64,000 nucleotides of DNA from the NCBI GenBank assembly GCA_963797635.1, contig CAWCPZ010000010.1, positions 434,001 to 498,000 of the forward strand, written 5' to 3'. The notes beneath the pieces were generated by a model. The model did not search any database. It saw only the letters and a program-made list of their open reading frames with translations, and was not told the origin of the DNA. This document shows positions 7,563 through 15,343 of this stretch, one piece after another. A program made the position numbers and the translations under genes. Numbering within the stretch: position 1 is the stretch's first letter; every line of letters starts with the position of its first letter. This stretch comes from JAOUEA01 sp963797635 (GTDB taxonomy: Bacteria > Actinomycetota > UBA4738 > HRBIN12).

Positions 7563-8567
7563 ATGACGATGCTGCCGTTCACGTTCCGCTCCCTGGAAGA
7601 ACTCGACCTCGGCCCGGTGTGGGCCGGGGTGTTCGAGACGCTCTGGCCGCACTACCGCGAGTGGTTCCTGCGCGACGGGGAGGCGGAGCGGCCTTCCTAC
7701 GCCACCAGCGTGCGCATGCTGCGTGCCCACATGCCCGAGCTGCTCCCCACGTATGAGCGGTTGGTCGACCTGGCCGGCGGCGGCGATCTCGCGGCCCGCA
7801 TGCTCTCGCTCTACAAGCCGCCTCCGTACCTGGCGGCATGCTCGCAAGGGGTCTGGACGCGCGAGGGCGGCCCCGTCCTGGCGCGGAACTACGACTACGC
7901 GCCCTCCCGGTTCGAGGGACTGATCTGGTCCACGGACATGGTGCGGCCCGTGATCGGGACCAGCGACTGTCTGTGGGGGCTGCTCGACGGCATGAACGAT
8001 GCGGGTCTCGGCGTGTCGCTCACGTTCGGTGGGCGTCGGGTGCTCGGCGACGGGTTCGGCATCCCGCTCGTCGTGCGCTACCTGCTGGAAACGTGCGAGA
8101 CGGTGGCCCACGCGCGCGAGACGTTGGCGCGCCTGCCCTACAGCCTCGCGCACAACCTCACCGTCGTCGATCGTGACGGCGAGGTCCTCACCGCCTACCT
8201 CTCGCCCGACCGGGAACCGATCTTCCGGCCGTTCCCGGCGGCCACGAACCACCAGGGGATCGTCGAGTGGCCGGAGCAGGCGAAGGCCACGCGCACGATC
8301 GAGCGGGAGCAGTGCATCGTGCGTGCGTTGGGAGCAGAGGGGCAGACCGCCGAGGGGTTCGCGGACGCGTTCCTGCGGGCGCCGTTGTTCAGCACCGCGT
8401 ACGACAGCGGGTGGGGGACCCTCTACACGGCCGTGTACCACCCGGTCGACGGGGTGGTCGACTACCGGTGGCCCACCCACACGTGGCGGCTCGGGTTCGG
8501 GTCGTTCACCCAGGCCGAGCACACCGAGGTCCTGGCCGAACCGACCGCCGCCGATTCGGCGGGCTAG
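7563..8567 (+). CDS. C45-family NTN-hydrolase / acyltransferase-like protein
   Basis: A 334-residue protein resembling the linear-amide hydrolases and acyl-CoA:6-aminopenicillanate acyltransferases of family C45. Cys93 in AACSQGVW, followed by VLARNYDY, matches the Cys nucleophile and downstream R-N-x-D/Y pattern. LLDGMNDAGLGVSLTF and the TNHQG motif also fit the NTN fold. In classical members the Cys becomes N-terminal by autoproteolysis; here about 92 residues would be released, or the protein acts unprocessed. It probably cleaves or transfers an acyl group on an amide. Its place behind an M20 hydrolase and an ATP-grasp ligase suggests that all three act on one amide-bonded metabolite. Confidence 0.78.
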   Translation: MTMLPFTFRSLEELDLGPVWAGVFETLWPHYREWFLRDGEAERPSYATSVRMLRAHMPELLPTYERLVDLAGGGDLAARMLSLYKPPPYLAACSQGVWTREGGPVLARNYDYAPSRFEGLIWSTDMVRPVIGTSDCLWGLLDGMNDAGLGVSLTFGGRRVLGDGFGIPLVVRYLLETCETVAHARETLARLPYSLAHNLTVVDRDGEVLTAYLSPDREPIFRPFPAATNHQGIVEWPEQAKATRTIEREQCIVRALGAEGQTAEGFADAFLRAPLFSTAYDSGWGTLYTAVYHPVDGVVDYRWPTHTWRLGFGSFTQAEHTEVLAEPTAADSAG

Positions 8568-8621
8568 CCGCTCACGACCGCCGACGAGGTCCCCGGGAGG
8601 CTCGCATCCCGTCGGCCGCGG

Positions 8622-9240
8622 GTGGAAGACTGCACTGGAGCCGAACCCGACAGGGGCCGTGGTGATGGCAGCATCAACGAGACACAGACGTCGAAGCCGT
8701 CGGCCGGAGCGATCGTCGCGATCGTCGGCGGCATCATGCTCGCGATCGGATCGTTCCTCACGTGGGCGACGGTCTCCGTCGACACCACCGCGCTCATCAA
8801 CAAGCTTGCGGAGACGTTGGGCTTGCCTCCGGACCAACTGAAGGGCTGCCCACCGACAGCTTCAGCAAGTCCGTCTCGGGATGGGACGGGAGTGACGGCA
8901 AGATCACGCTGGTGGTCGCGCGATCATCATCGTGCGGCCATCGTGCATGTTCGCGAAGCCCCGGCTCCGCGTGGCGATGGGCGCGGTCGTGATCGTCGCC
9001 GGGCTCGTCGGCGGCGGGGTGGCGGCCTACGACGCGAGCCAGGGTCAAGGATGTCGCAGAAACGACGCCCGAGTCGCGGCGTCGCGGCGGCTCGTCGACG
9101 GCGTCGGGCTTGTCCGTCCGGGGAGCTTCAAGGAGCGTTCGACGTCACCGCGGGTGTCGGGTCTGTGGGTGTGCATCGCCGGTGGTTCGTCGCGTTGGTC
9201 GGCGGTGTCCTCGCGTTGCGGAGCGTCGGGAAGCGTATCG
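8622..9240 (+). pseudogene. Frameshifted small membrane protein (about four membrane segments)
   Basis: No single frame spans this gene, but adjoining frames give clear membrane segments in order: AIVAIVGGIMLAIGSFLTWA (frame of 8622), GSDGKITLVV (about 8890), LRVAMGAVVIVAGLVGGGVA (frame of 8932), and a last segment split between GLWVCIAGG and FVALVGGVLALRS (about 9160-9220). At least four frame changes are needed. The pieces look like one four-helix membrane protein of unknown function, with W/T-containing loop after the first helix. Either the sequence has several indels here or the gene is decaying. Confidence 0.5.
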
Positions 9241-9504
9241 CCGGCGGCGATGGGGGGGCCACGCGCAGGAACCGCCGCGCCCGCGGCCGCGGCGGGCACC
9301 GGGTTCGACGCACCCCCGGCACCGGTCTCGACCGCGGCGCCCCCGCCAGCGCACCGTCCAGTGCCCACCGAGCCGCCGCCGGCTCCGGTCGCACCGCCGG
9401 CTCCTGCCGCACCCGAGACTCCGCCGGCGACGCCGGCGCCGGCTCCGCCTCCCACCAGCACCGAGGGCGACGCACCTGGAGACAGCGGCGCTCCTTCCAG
9501 CTGA
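9241..9504 (+). other. Ala/Pro-rich low-complexity reading frame
   Basis: The frame ending at 9504 encodes an Ala/Pro tract (PPAPVAPPAPAAPETPP and similar) ending in DAPGDSGAPSS. It may be the C-terminal tail of the frameshifted membrane protein just upstream or a separate secreted linker-like piece. An antisense frame is open too, as expected in GC-rich low-complexity DNA, and is not believed. No function can be assigned. Confidence 0.35.
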
Positions 9505-9510
9505 CCAGGC

Positions 9511-9915
9511 GTGCGCAGCGTCGAGTTCCAGGTCAGTACCGCGGGGACCCGGGTCCTCGACCTCACCGATCGGGTCGAGGCCTTCGCGGCCGACGCGGGC
9601 GAGGACGGTCTCGTGCACGTGTTCATCCCGCACGCCACCGCGGGGGTCGCGCTCATGGAGACCGGCTCAGGGTCAGAGGCGGACCTGGAAGCGACGCTCG
9701 AGCGGTTGTTGCCGCGGGACGACCGCTATCAGCATCGGCACGGGAGCGTTGGCCACGGCGGTGATCACCTGCTCCCGGTGTTCGTGTCGCCGAGCCTGAT
9801 GCTGCCCGCGATCGGCGGAGGACTCGCGTTGGGGACCTGGCAACGCGTGGTGCTGGTCGACCCCAACCGGGAGAACGACGTGCGGTCGGTGCGGCTGTCG
9901 TTCCTGGCGGGCTGA
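9511..9915 (+). CDS. yjbQ: YjbQ / UPF0047 family protein
   Basis: A 134-residue protein of the YjbQ family, which has weak thiamine-phosphate synthase activity in other bacteria and a beta-sandwich trimer fold. Family motifs are present: HATAGVALMETGSG (His50 region), RHGSVGHGGDHLLP, and the C-terminal LGTWQRVVLVDPNREN. Full family length is reached from the GTG at 9511. It lies alone on the plus strand, convergent with the GroES-like gene by a 7-nt gap. The biological role of the family is still unsettled. Confidence 0.88.
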   Translation: MRSVEFQVSTAGTRVLDLTDRVEAFAADAGEDGLVHVFIPHATAGVALMETGSGSEADLEATLERLLPRDDRYQHRHGSVGHGGDHLLPVFVSPSLMLPAIGGGLALGTWQRVVLVDPNRENDVRSVRLSFLAG

Positions 9916-9922
9916 GCCGGCC

Positions 9923-10342
9923 CTAGAGGTACTGGCCCGGGGAACGCTCGGCCTTGTCGTCGGCGGCCGTGACCGCCTGCACGTCGCGCTCGCGCAACAG
10001 GATCAGGTCCTCGCCCTCGAGTTCGACCTCGAGCGCCGACGACGGCAGGAACAGCACCCGGTCGCCCTTCGAGGCGACCCGGACGTCCGGACCGACCAGC
10101 ACCACGTCCGCCCATGACAGGCGTTTGGGCGCGGGTGCCGCGGTGGCCGGGATCAGCAGCCCGCCGGTCGATGTGCGCTCCGCGCCGTCGGTCGATCGCA
10201 CGACCAGGCGATCGCCCGTGAGCCGAACCTCGTCCCCGGCTCCCGACTTCTTCGACCGGGCCTTGCGCGTCTTGGTGGTCGACGAAGCCGCCGACCCCTT
10301 GGCGGGCCGCTTCGATGCGGGCGTGTCGTCGGTGCGAGGCAT
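9923..10342 (-). CDS. Orphan GroES-like (Cpn10-fold) protein with a basic N-terminal tail
   Basis: A 139-residue protein. Residues ~1-38 are disordered and basic (KRPAKGSAASS, TKTRKARSKKSG). Residues ~39-130 follow the co-chaperonin pattern: GDRLVVRS, TSTGGLLIP, VVLVGPDVRVASKGDRVLF, then EVELEGEDLILLRERDVQAV, all aligned in order with GroES. The mobile-loop region is STGGLLIPATA. There is no groEL here, and true GroES lacks such a tail. It may be a second, specialised co-chaperonin or a GroES-fold adaptor that binds nucleic acid or an acidic partner; this is inferred. Leaderless promoter upstream. Confidence 0.72.
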   Translation of the reverse strand: MPRTDDTPASKRPAKGSAASSTTKTRKARSKKSGAGDEVRLTGDRLVVRSTDGAERTSTGGLLIPATAAPAPKRLSWADVVLVGPDVRVASKGDRVLFLPSSALEVELEGEDLILLRERDVQAVTAADDKAERSPGQYL

Positions 10343-10348
10343 CGCCCG

Positions 10349-10354
10349 AGTCTA
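10349..10354 (-). promoter_or_regulatory. -10 box (TAGACT) for the GroES-like gene
   Basis: TAGACT on the minus strand ends 6 nt before the ATG at 10342; leaderless type. Confidence 0.45.
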
Positions 10355-10369
10355 TCGACCGCCACCGGG

Positions 10370-10375
10370 TACGAT
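10370..10375 (+). promoter_or_regulatory. -10 box (TACGAT) for the methyltransferase gene
   Basis: TACGAT ends 8 nt before the ATG at 10384. It lies back to back with the GroES-like promoter, so the 41-nt gap carries two divergent leaderless promoters. Confidence 0.45.
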
Positions 10376-10383
10376 GCCTCGCC

Positions 10384-11244
10384 ATGGAAGCCAAGCGGGT
10401 GCTCTCGCGCGCGGTGAAGACGTTGAAGGCTTCGGATTCGATCGACCATTGGCAGAAGGACCGCGAGCGCATCGAGGCCGAGGATCTCCTGATCCACGTC
10501 ATGGGCTATGAACCCGAACCCGACGAGGACATCGCCGGCAGCGACCGGCGTGAGTTCGAGGCGTTGATCGAACGCCGTGCCACCGGCGAGCCGATCCCCT
10601 ACATCAAGGGCTACGCGGAGTTCCGAGGGATCGAGCTGCGCACCAAGCCTGGGGTCTTCGTGCCGAGGGACTCGTCGGAGTTCCTCGCCGAGCAGGCGGT
10701 GCGCCGGTTGCGCGGCCGCAAGAAGCCGGTGCACGTCGACCTGGCGACCGGCGGCGGCACGATCGCCCTCGCGGTTGCCGACGAGGTGCCGAAGGCGCAG
10801 GTGTGGGGGACCGACGTGGCGGCCGACGCGGTCAAGCTCGCGCGGAAGAACGCCAAGATGCTCGACCTCACCGCGACCTTCAAACGGGGCGACCTGTTCG
10901 GCGCGCTGCCGAAGTCCCTTCGAGGCACGGTCGACGTCATCACCCTCCACCCTCCGTACGTGCCGCGCGACGAGATCGAGGATCTGCCCGATGAGATCCG
11001 CGACTGGGAACCCGAGCACACCCTCACCGACCGGAGCATCGACGGGATGGGTCTGATCCATCGCACGGTCGAGGAGTCTCCTGCGTGGCTCCGGAAGGGT
11101 GGATGGCTCCTGATGGAGGTCAGCCCGGATCGGGCCAAGGGTGTGAAGAAGGTGTTCCGCCACGGGGGGTTCGACGAGGTCGAGAGCACGAAGGGCGGCG
11201 AACTCAAGGTGACGCGGGTCATCGTCGGGCGCCGGCCGAGATGA
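10384..11244 (+). CDS. PrmC/HemK-like SAM-dependent methyltransferase with HPPY motif
   Basis: A 286-residue class I methyltransferase with the PrmC layout: helical N-terminal domain (1-75), RATGEPIPYIKGYAEFRGIEL, VFVPRDSSEFL, SAM-binding motif HVDLATGGGTIALAVA, and a late TLHPPYVPRDEI. In release-factor glutamine methyltransferases the last motif is NPPY, whose Asn holds the substrate amide. Here it is HPPY, so the substrate may differ or be a side-chain nitrogen of another kind. The stop overlaps the S9 peptidase start (ATGA), so the pair is co-translated. Probably a paralogue rather than the housekeeping prmC, which normally sits next to prfA. Confidence 0.78.
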   Translation: MEAKRVLSRAVKTLKASDSIDHWQKDRERIEAEDLLIHVMGYEPEPDEDIAGSDRREFEALIERRATGEPIPYIKGYAEFRGIELRTKPGVFVPRDSSEFLAEQAVRRLRGRKKPVHVDLATGGGTIALAVADEVPKAQVWGTDVAADAVKLARKNAKMLDLTATFKRGDLFGALPKSLRGTVDVITLHPPYVPRDEIEDLPDEIRDWEPEHTLTDRSIDGMGLIHRTVEESPAWLRKGGWLLMEVSPDRAKGVKKVFRHGGFDEVESTKGGELKVTRVIVGRRPR

Positions 11245-13208
11245 CCGAACCCACGACGGCGCCGTTCGGCTCGTGGTCGTCACCGATCACGGCCTCGATG
11301 CTCTCGAGCGCCGGCATCGGCCTCAGCGAGGTGTGGTTGGAAGACGGTGTCGCGTACTGGCTCGAGACCCGGCCGTCCGAGCAGGGCCGAGGCGTCGTGA
11401 TGCGCGGCGACCCCTGGTCCTCGCCCACCGAGGTCACCCCCGAAGGGTTCAACGTGCGCACCACCGTGCACGAGTACGGGGGCGGAGCCTTCGCGGTGCA
11501 TCGCGGCACCGTCGTGTTCTCGCATCGCGTCGACCAGCGGCTCTACCGGCTCGGGGCGAACGACGCCACGCCGGTGCCGATCTCTCCCGACACGTCCGGG
11601 ACGCATCGCTACGCCGACGGGCGCATCACCGCCGACGGGCGCCGGTGGATCGGCGTGCGGGAGCGCCATGAAGGTGCCGGTGAGCCGGCCGAGGTGGTGA
11701 ACGAGCTCGTCGTGCTGCCGCTCGACGGTGATGCCCCCCCGAGGGCGGTCGCCACGGGCCGAGACTTCTATTCGGACCCCCGCATCTCGCCCGACGGCTC
11801 GCAGCTGGCGTTCCTGGCCTGGGACCTGCCGTGGATGCCCTGGGACGGCTGTGAGCTGTTCGTCGGCGACCTCGGCGAGGACGGTTCGGTGTCGAACCTT
11901 CGCCTCGTGGCCGGCGCCGACGGCGAGGAATCGATCTGGGCGCCCGACTGGAGCCCGGCGGGGGTGCTGCACTTCGCCAGCGACCGGACGGGCTGGTGGA
12001 ACCTGGAACGCATCGTGGACGGCGAGCGGCAGTCCTTGTGTCCCATGGAGGCCGAGTTCGGGTTCCCGCACTGGGTGTTCGGATCACGGTCCTACGGGTT
12101 CTTGGAGGACGGGCGGATCGCCTGTTGGTACGAACGGAGCGGCACCCAGATGCTGGCGGTGCTCGATCCGGAGACCGGTGAGCTGCTGGACCTCGACCTG
12201 CCCCACACCGCCCTGCATTGGGGCCCCGCGATGGCGGTGGAGGGGTCCCAGATCGCGTTCGTGGCCGGTGCCCCCGACCGCCCCGAGGAACTCGTCTGGC
12301 TGGACTTCACCGCGCGATCCGTCGAGGTCCTGCGCGTCAGCGCGGAGATGCCGTTCGATCCGGCGTTCGTGTCGGTGCCGTCCCGGATCGAGTTCCCGAC
12401 CGACGGCGGGGTCACGGCGTTCGCCAACGTGTACGAACCGGCGAACCCGGGGTTCGCCGGTCCCGCCGGGGAGCGCCCGCCGCTGATCGTGATGAGCCAC
12501 GGAGGACCGACGGGTGAAGCCACCGCCGTGTTCGACCTGGAGATGCAGTTCTGGACCAGTCGCGGGTTCGCCGTGGTCGACGTGAACTACGGCGGCAGCA
12601 CCGGCTTCGGCCGGGCGTACCGGCGCCGGCTCAACGGGATGTGGGGCATCACCGACACGGCCGACTGCATCAACGCCGCTCGGCATCTCGCGAACGAGGG
12701 CGTCGTCGACCCGGACCGGTTGCTGATCCGCGGGGGGAGCGCGGGGGGGTACACGACGCTGTGCGCGCTGACCTTCCACGACGGGTTCGCCGCCGGCACC
12801 AGCTACTACGGCATCAGCGACCTCGAGCCGTTCGCGACCGGTGAGACCCACAAGTTCGAGTCCCGCTACCTGCACACGCTGGTCGGACCGTGGCCGGAGA
12901 GCGCCGACCTCTACCGGGCGCGCAGCCCCATCCACGCCGTGGACATGATCTCGACCCCGATGCTCGTGCTGCAGGGAGCCGAAGACGAGGTGGTGCCGCC
13001 GTCGCAAGCCGAGGTGATGGTGGAAGCCTTGCGGGCCAAGGGCCTGCCGCATGCCTACCTCCTGTTCGAGGGCGAGCAGCACGGGTTCCGCAAGTCCGAG
13101 ACCATCCAGGCTGCCCTCGAGGCGGAGCTGTCCTTCTACGCCCAGATCCTCGGGTTCGAACCCGGCGACCCCATCCCGGCACTGACGATCGTCAACCTGG
13201 ATCGTTGA
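11241..13208 (+). CDS. S9 family (prolyl oligopeptidase/acylaminoacyl-peptidase) serine peptidase
   Basis: A 655-residue cytoplasmic enzyme. An N-terminal beta-propeller (~30-390) with repeated strand motifs such as RISPDGSQLAFLAWD and APDWSPAGVLHFASDRTG is followed by an alpha/beta hydrolase domain. The triad is Ser500 in RGGSAGGY, Asp582 in GAEDEVVPP and His614 in GEQHGFRK. VDVNYGGSTGFGRAYRRRL is the usual oxyanion-loop region. No signal peptide is present. It trims short or N-blocked peptides. The ATG overlaps the stop of the methyltransferase gene, linking their expression. Confidence 0.9.
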   Translation: MTEPTTAPFGSWSSPITASMLSSAGIGLSEVWLEDGVAYWLETRPSEQGRGVVMRGDPWSSPTEVTPEGFNVRTTVHEYGGGAFAVHRGTVVFSHRVDQRLYRLGANDATPVPISPDTSGTHRYADGRITADGRRWIGVRERHEGAGEPAEVVNELVVLPLDGDAPPRAVATGRDFYSDPRISPDGSQLAFLAWDLPWMPWDGCELFVGDLGEDGSVSNLRLVAGADGEESIWAPDWSPAGVLHFASDRTGWWNLERIVDGERQSLCPMEAEFGFPHWVFGSRSYGFLEDGRIACWYERSGTQMLAVLDPETGELLDLDLPHTALHWGPAMAVEGSQIAFVAGAPDRPEELVWLDFTARSVEVLRVSAEMPFDPAFVSVPSRIEFPTDGGVTAFANVYEPANPGFAGPAGERPPLIVMSHGGPTGEATAVFDLEMQFWTSRGFAVVDVNYGGSTGFGRAYRRRLNGMWGITDTADCINAARHLANEGVVDPDRLLIRGGSAGGYTTLCALTFHDGFAAGTSYYGISDLEPFATGETHKFESRYLHTLVGPWPESADLYRARSPIHAVDMISTPMLVLQGAEDEVVPPSQAEVMVEALRAKGLPHAYLLFEGEQHGFRKSETIQAALEAELSFYAQILGFEPGDPIPALTIVNLDR

Positions 13209-13215
13209 GGGGGTT

Positions 13216-13248
13216 CGCGGGAGGCCGGGACTGGCCCGGCCCCCCGCG
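13216..13248 (+). terminator. Hairpin after the S9 peptidase gene
   Basis: CGCGGG-A-GGCCGGG pairs with CCCGGCC-C-CCCGCG (13 pairs, one A/C mismatch) around an ACTGG loop, starting 8 nt after the stop. There is no T-tract, so it is a terminator of the GC-hairpin kind or an RNA-stability element. Confidence 0.5.
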
Positions 13249-13451
13249 CCGAAGAGGGGGCGCATCCTCTCGGTGCACACAGCCTCCCGGCCCCGGATGA
13301 ACGCCGCGGGAACCGAGTGGGACCGACGGGCGAACGATCGGCGGTCGGGCGCGGGCTTCGTCTCCGGACAACCTCCCGGCACGAGGCGCTGCGTATACCG
13401 TGGTGATCGCAGTCGAAGGCATCGGGTGCAGACGAAGAGGGGGTTTCGCGC
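13249..13451 (+). promoter_or_regulatory. Upstream region of the solute-binding lipoprotein gene
   Basis: About 200 nt without a gene. TATACC at 13394-13399 is the best -10 candidate; no clear -35. This would leave a leader of about 45 nt ending in a GAAGAGGGGG-type ribosome-binding site before the ATG at 13452. No known riboswitch fold was recognised. Confidence 0.3.
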
Positions 13452-15331
13452 ATGAAGGGACCTGCACGCTGGATCGCCTTGGTGACGATCCTGGGGGTGG
13501 TCGCCGCAGCGTGTAGCGGCAACGGCGGCGATACGGATCCCAGCGCCGGCAGTAGCGTGGAGCCCGCCAAGGGCGGAACCCTCCATATCGGGGTATCGAG
13601 CGAACCGGCGAGCGCCGCGATGGACCCCGCGAAGGAGTACTACTCCCTCTCCTGGGAGCAGATGCGGTGTTGCCTGCTCAGGACCCTCTACTCGACGAAC
13701 GGCCAGGCCCTGGCCCAGGGCGGATTGGAGCTGCGCCCGGACCTGGCGGCTTCCCTCCCGGAGGTCTCCGAGGACGGCTTGACCTACACGTTCGCGATCA
13801 AGCGGGGCGTGAAGTTCGCACCCCCCTTCCAGAAGGAGGAGATCACGGCCGACGACTTCATCCGGGCGCTGGAGCGCGAGGCGACCCCGGCGGCCTCATC
13901 CGGTGGATACTCCTTCTACTACTCACCGATCGTGGGATTCGATGACTTCGGCGCCGGGAAAGCGAACGAGATCGCCGGCCTGAAGGCGATCGACGACTAC
14001 ACCCTCGAGATGACGCTGTCCGAGCCGACCGGAGATCTCGGATGGCGTATGGCGATGCCCGCCACGGCGCCGATCCCACCGAACGGGAACGCTCCGTTGG
14101 GCGCGGCCGAGGGGCACAACGCGGACTACGGACGGTTCATGGTCGCATCGGGGCCCTACATGTTCGAGGGCAGCGAGGACCTGGACTTCTCCGTGCCGGC
14201 CGACGACCAAGAGCCCGTGGCCGGCTACATCCCCGGGCGCTCGATCACGATGGTGCGCAACCCGTCGTGGGATGAGTCCACCGACGATCTCCGGGCCGCC
14301 TACGTCGACTCGATCGAGATCCAGATCGGTGGGGCCGTCGCCGACCTGTACGACAAGGTGCAGACGGGCGACCTCGACTACGTGTTCGATCCGCCGGAAG
14401 CGGCGGCGTTGAAGCAGTACAGCACGGACCCGAGCCTCAAGGATCGGCTGCACGTCAATCCCACCAGCGGGACGTCGTACGCGTCGATGAACCTGGGCGC
14501 GCCGCCCTTCGACGACATCTACGTGCGCAAAGCCATGAACCTCATCTGGGACAAGGCGGGCGGACGGCAGCTCGGCAGGAGGACCGCTCACCGGAGTCAA
14601 CGCCGGGCACATCTTCCCCAACAGCTTGCTGAACAACGTGCTCGCCGACTACAACCCGTACGCGACGCCGAACGACAGCGGCGACATCGGGTTGGCTCAG
14701 GAACAGATGAAGCAGTCGAAGTACGACACGGACCAGGACGGCATGTGCGATGCACCCGAGTGCGACGACGTGCTCGCGATCTATGCCTCCGACAGCGCCA
14801 CCGGCCGCAAGATCGCCGCGCTGACGCAGCAGATCCTGGAGGAGATCGGGATCACGCTCGATGTGAAGGGGTTGTCCACGACGCCGATGTATGCCAAGTG
14901 CAACGACATGACCGAGCAGGTGCCGGTGTGTCTGCAGCTCTCGTGGGGCCAGGACTATCCCGACCCCTATACGTTCGGGCCTCCGTTGTTCGGCGGCTCT
15001 GCGTTCGGTGCGCTGTATCCCGGCTGCTGCAACTACGCAGGGGTGGGCGCCACGGAGGCCGAGATGACGGAGTGGGGCTACTCGGTGACGTCCGTGCCGA
15101 GCGTCGATGACCAGTTGAACGCCTGCAAGGCCCTGGCCGTCGGTGACGAGCGTACCCAGTGTTGGGCCGACCTCGACAAGTACCTGATGGAAGACGTCGT
15201 CCCGTGGGTGCCGAAGACCTTCCTCAACCAGATCGACATCCTGAGTGCTCGACGTGACGAGCTACTCGTTCGACGAGTTCGGTGGCCTGGCGGCACTCGA
15301 CCGCTTCGCGCTGGAGCCCGCCGAGGACTGA
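13452..15331 (+). CDS. Family-5 extracellular solute-binding lipoprotein (two frame changes)
   Basis: Encodes a peptide/nickel-type ABC solute receptor. The N-terminus is a lipoprotein signal with lipobox VAAAC (Cys21), then KGGTLHIGVSSEP and the Bac_SBP_5 pattern. The frame of 13452 continues to about 14565, shifts, continues from about 14600 (MLNNVLADYNPYATPN) to about 15240, and shifts again to end at 15331 (SYSFDEFGG...LEPAED). No stops or degenerate stretches lie between, so indels are likely. Unusual features are paired cysteines (MRCCLL, PGCCNY) and a DTDQDGMCDAPECDD loop resembling a calcium-binding EF-hand or thrombospondin type-3 loop. No permease or ATPase is adjacent. Confidence 0.75.
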
Positions 15332-15343
15332 ACGGATCCCGGC

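Noticed and set aside
5645..7582. Long minus-strand open frame (645 codons) opposite the ATP-grasp gene
   Set aside because: High-GC DNA opens antisense frames. The translation is low-complexity (Arg, Gly, Val, His rich) without motifs, while the plus strand has clear ATP-grasp motifs.
9330..9460. Short GC-rich repeats that could be a CRISPR or tandem-repeat array
   Set aside because: They are imperfect Pro/Ala codon repeats with no regular spacer length; no CRISPR-like array or cas gene is present.
13152..13168. T-arm-like sequence GGGTTCGAACCC suggesting a tRNA
   Set aside because: It lies inside the S9 peptidase reading frame and no acceptor, D or anticodon arms could be formed around it.
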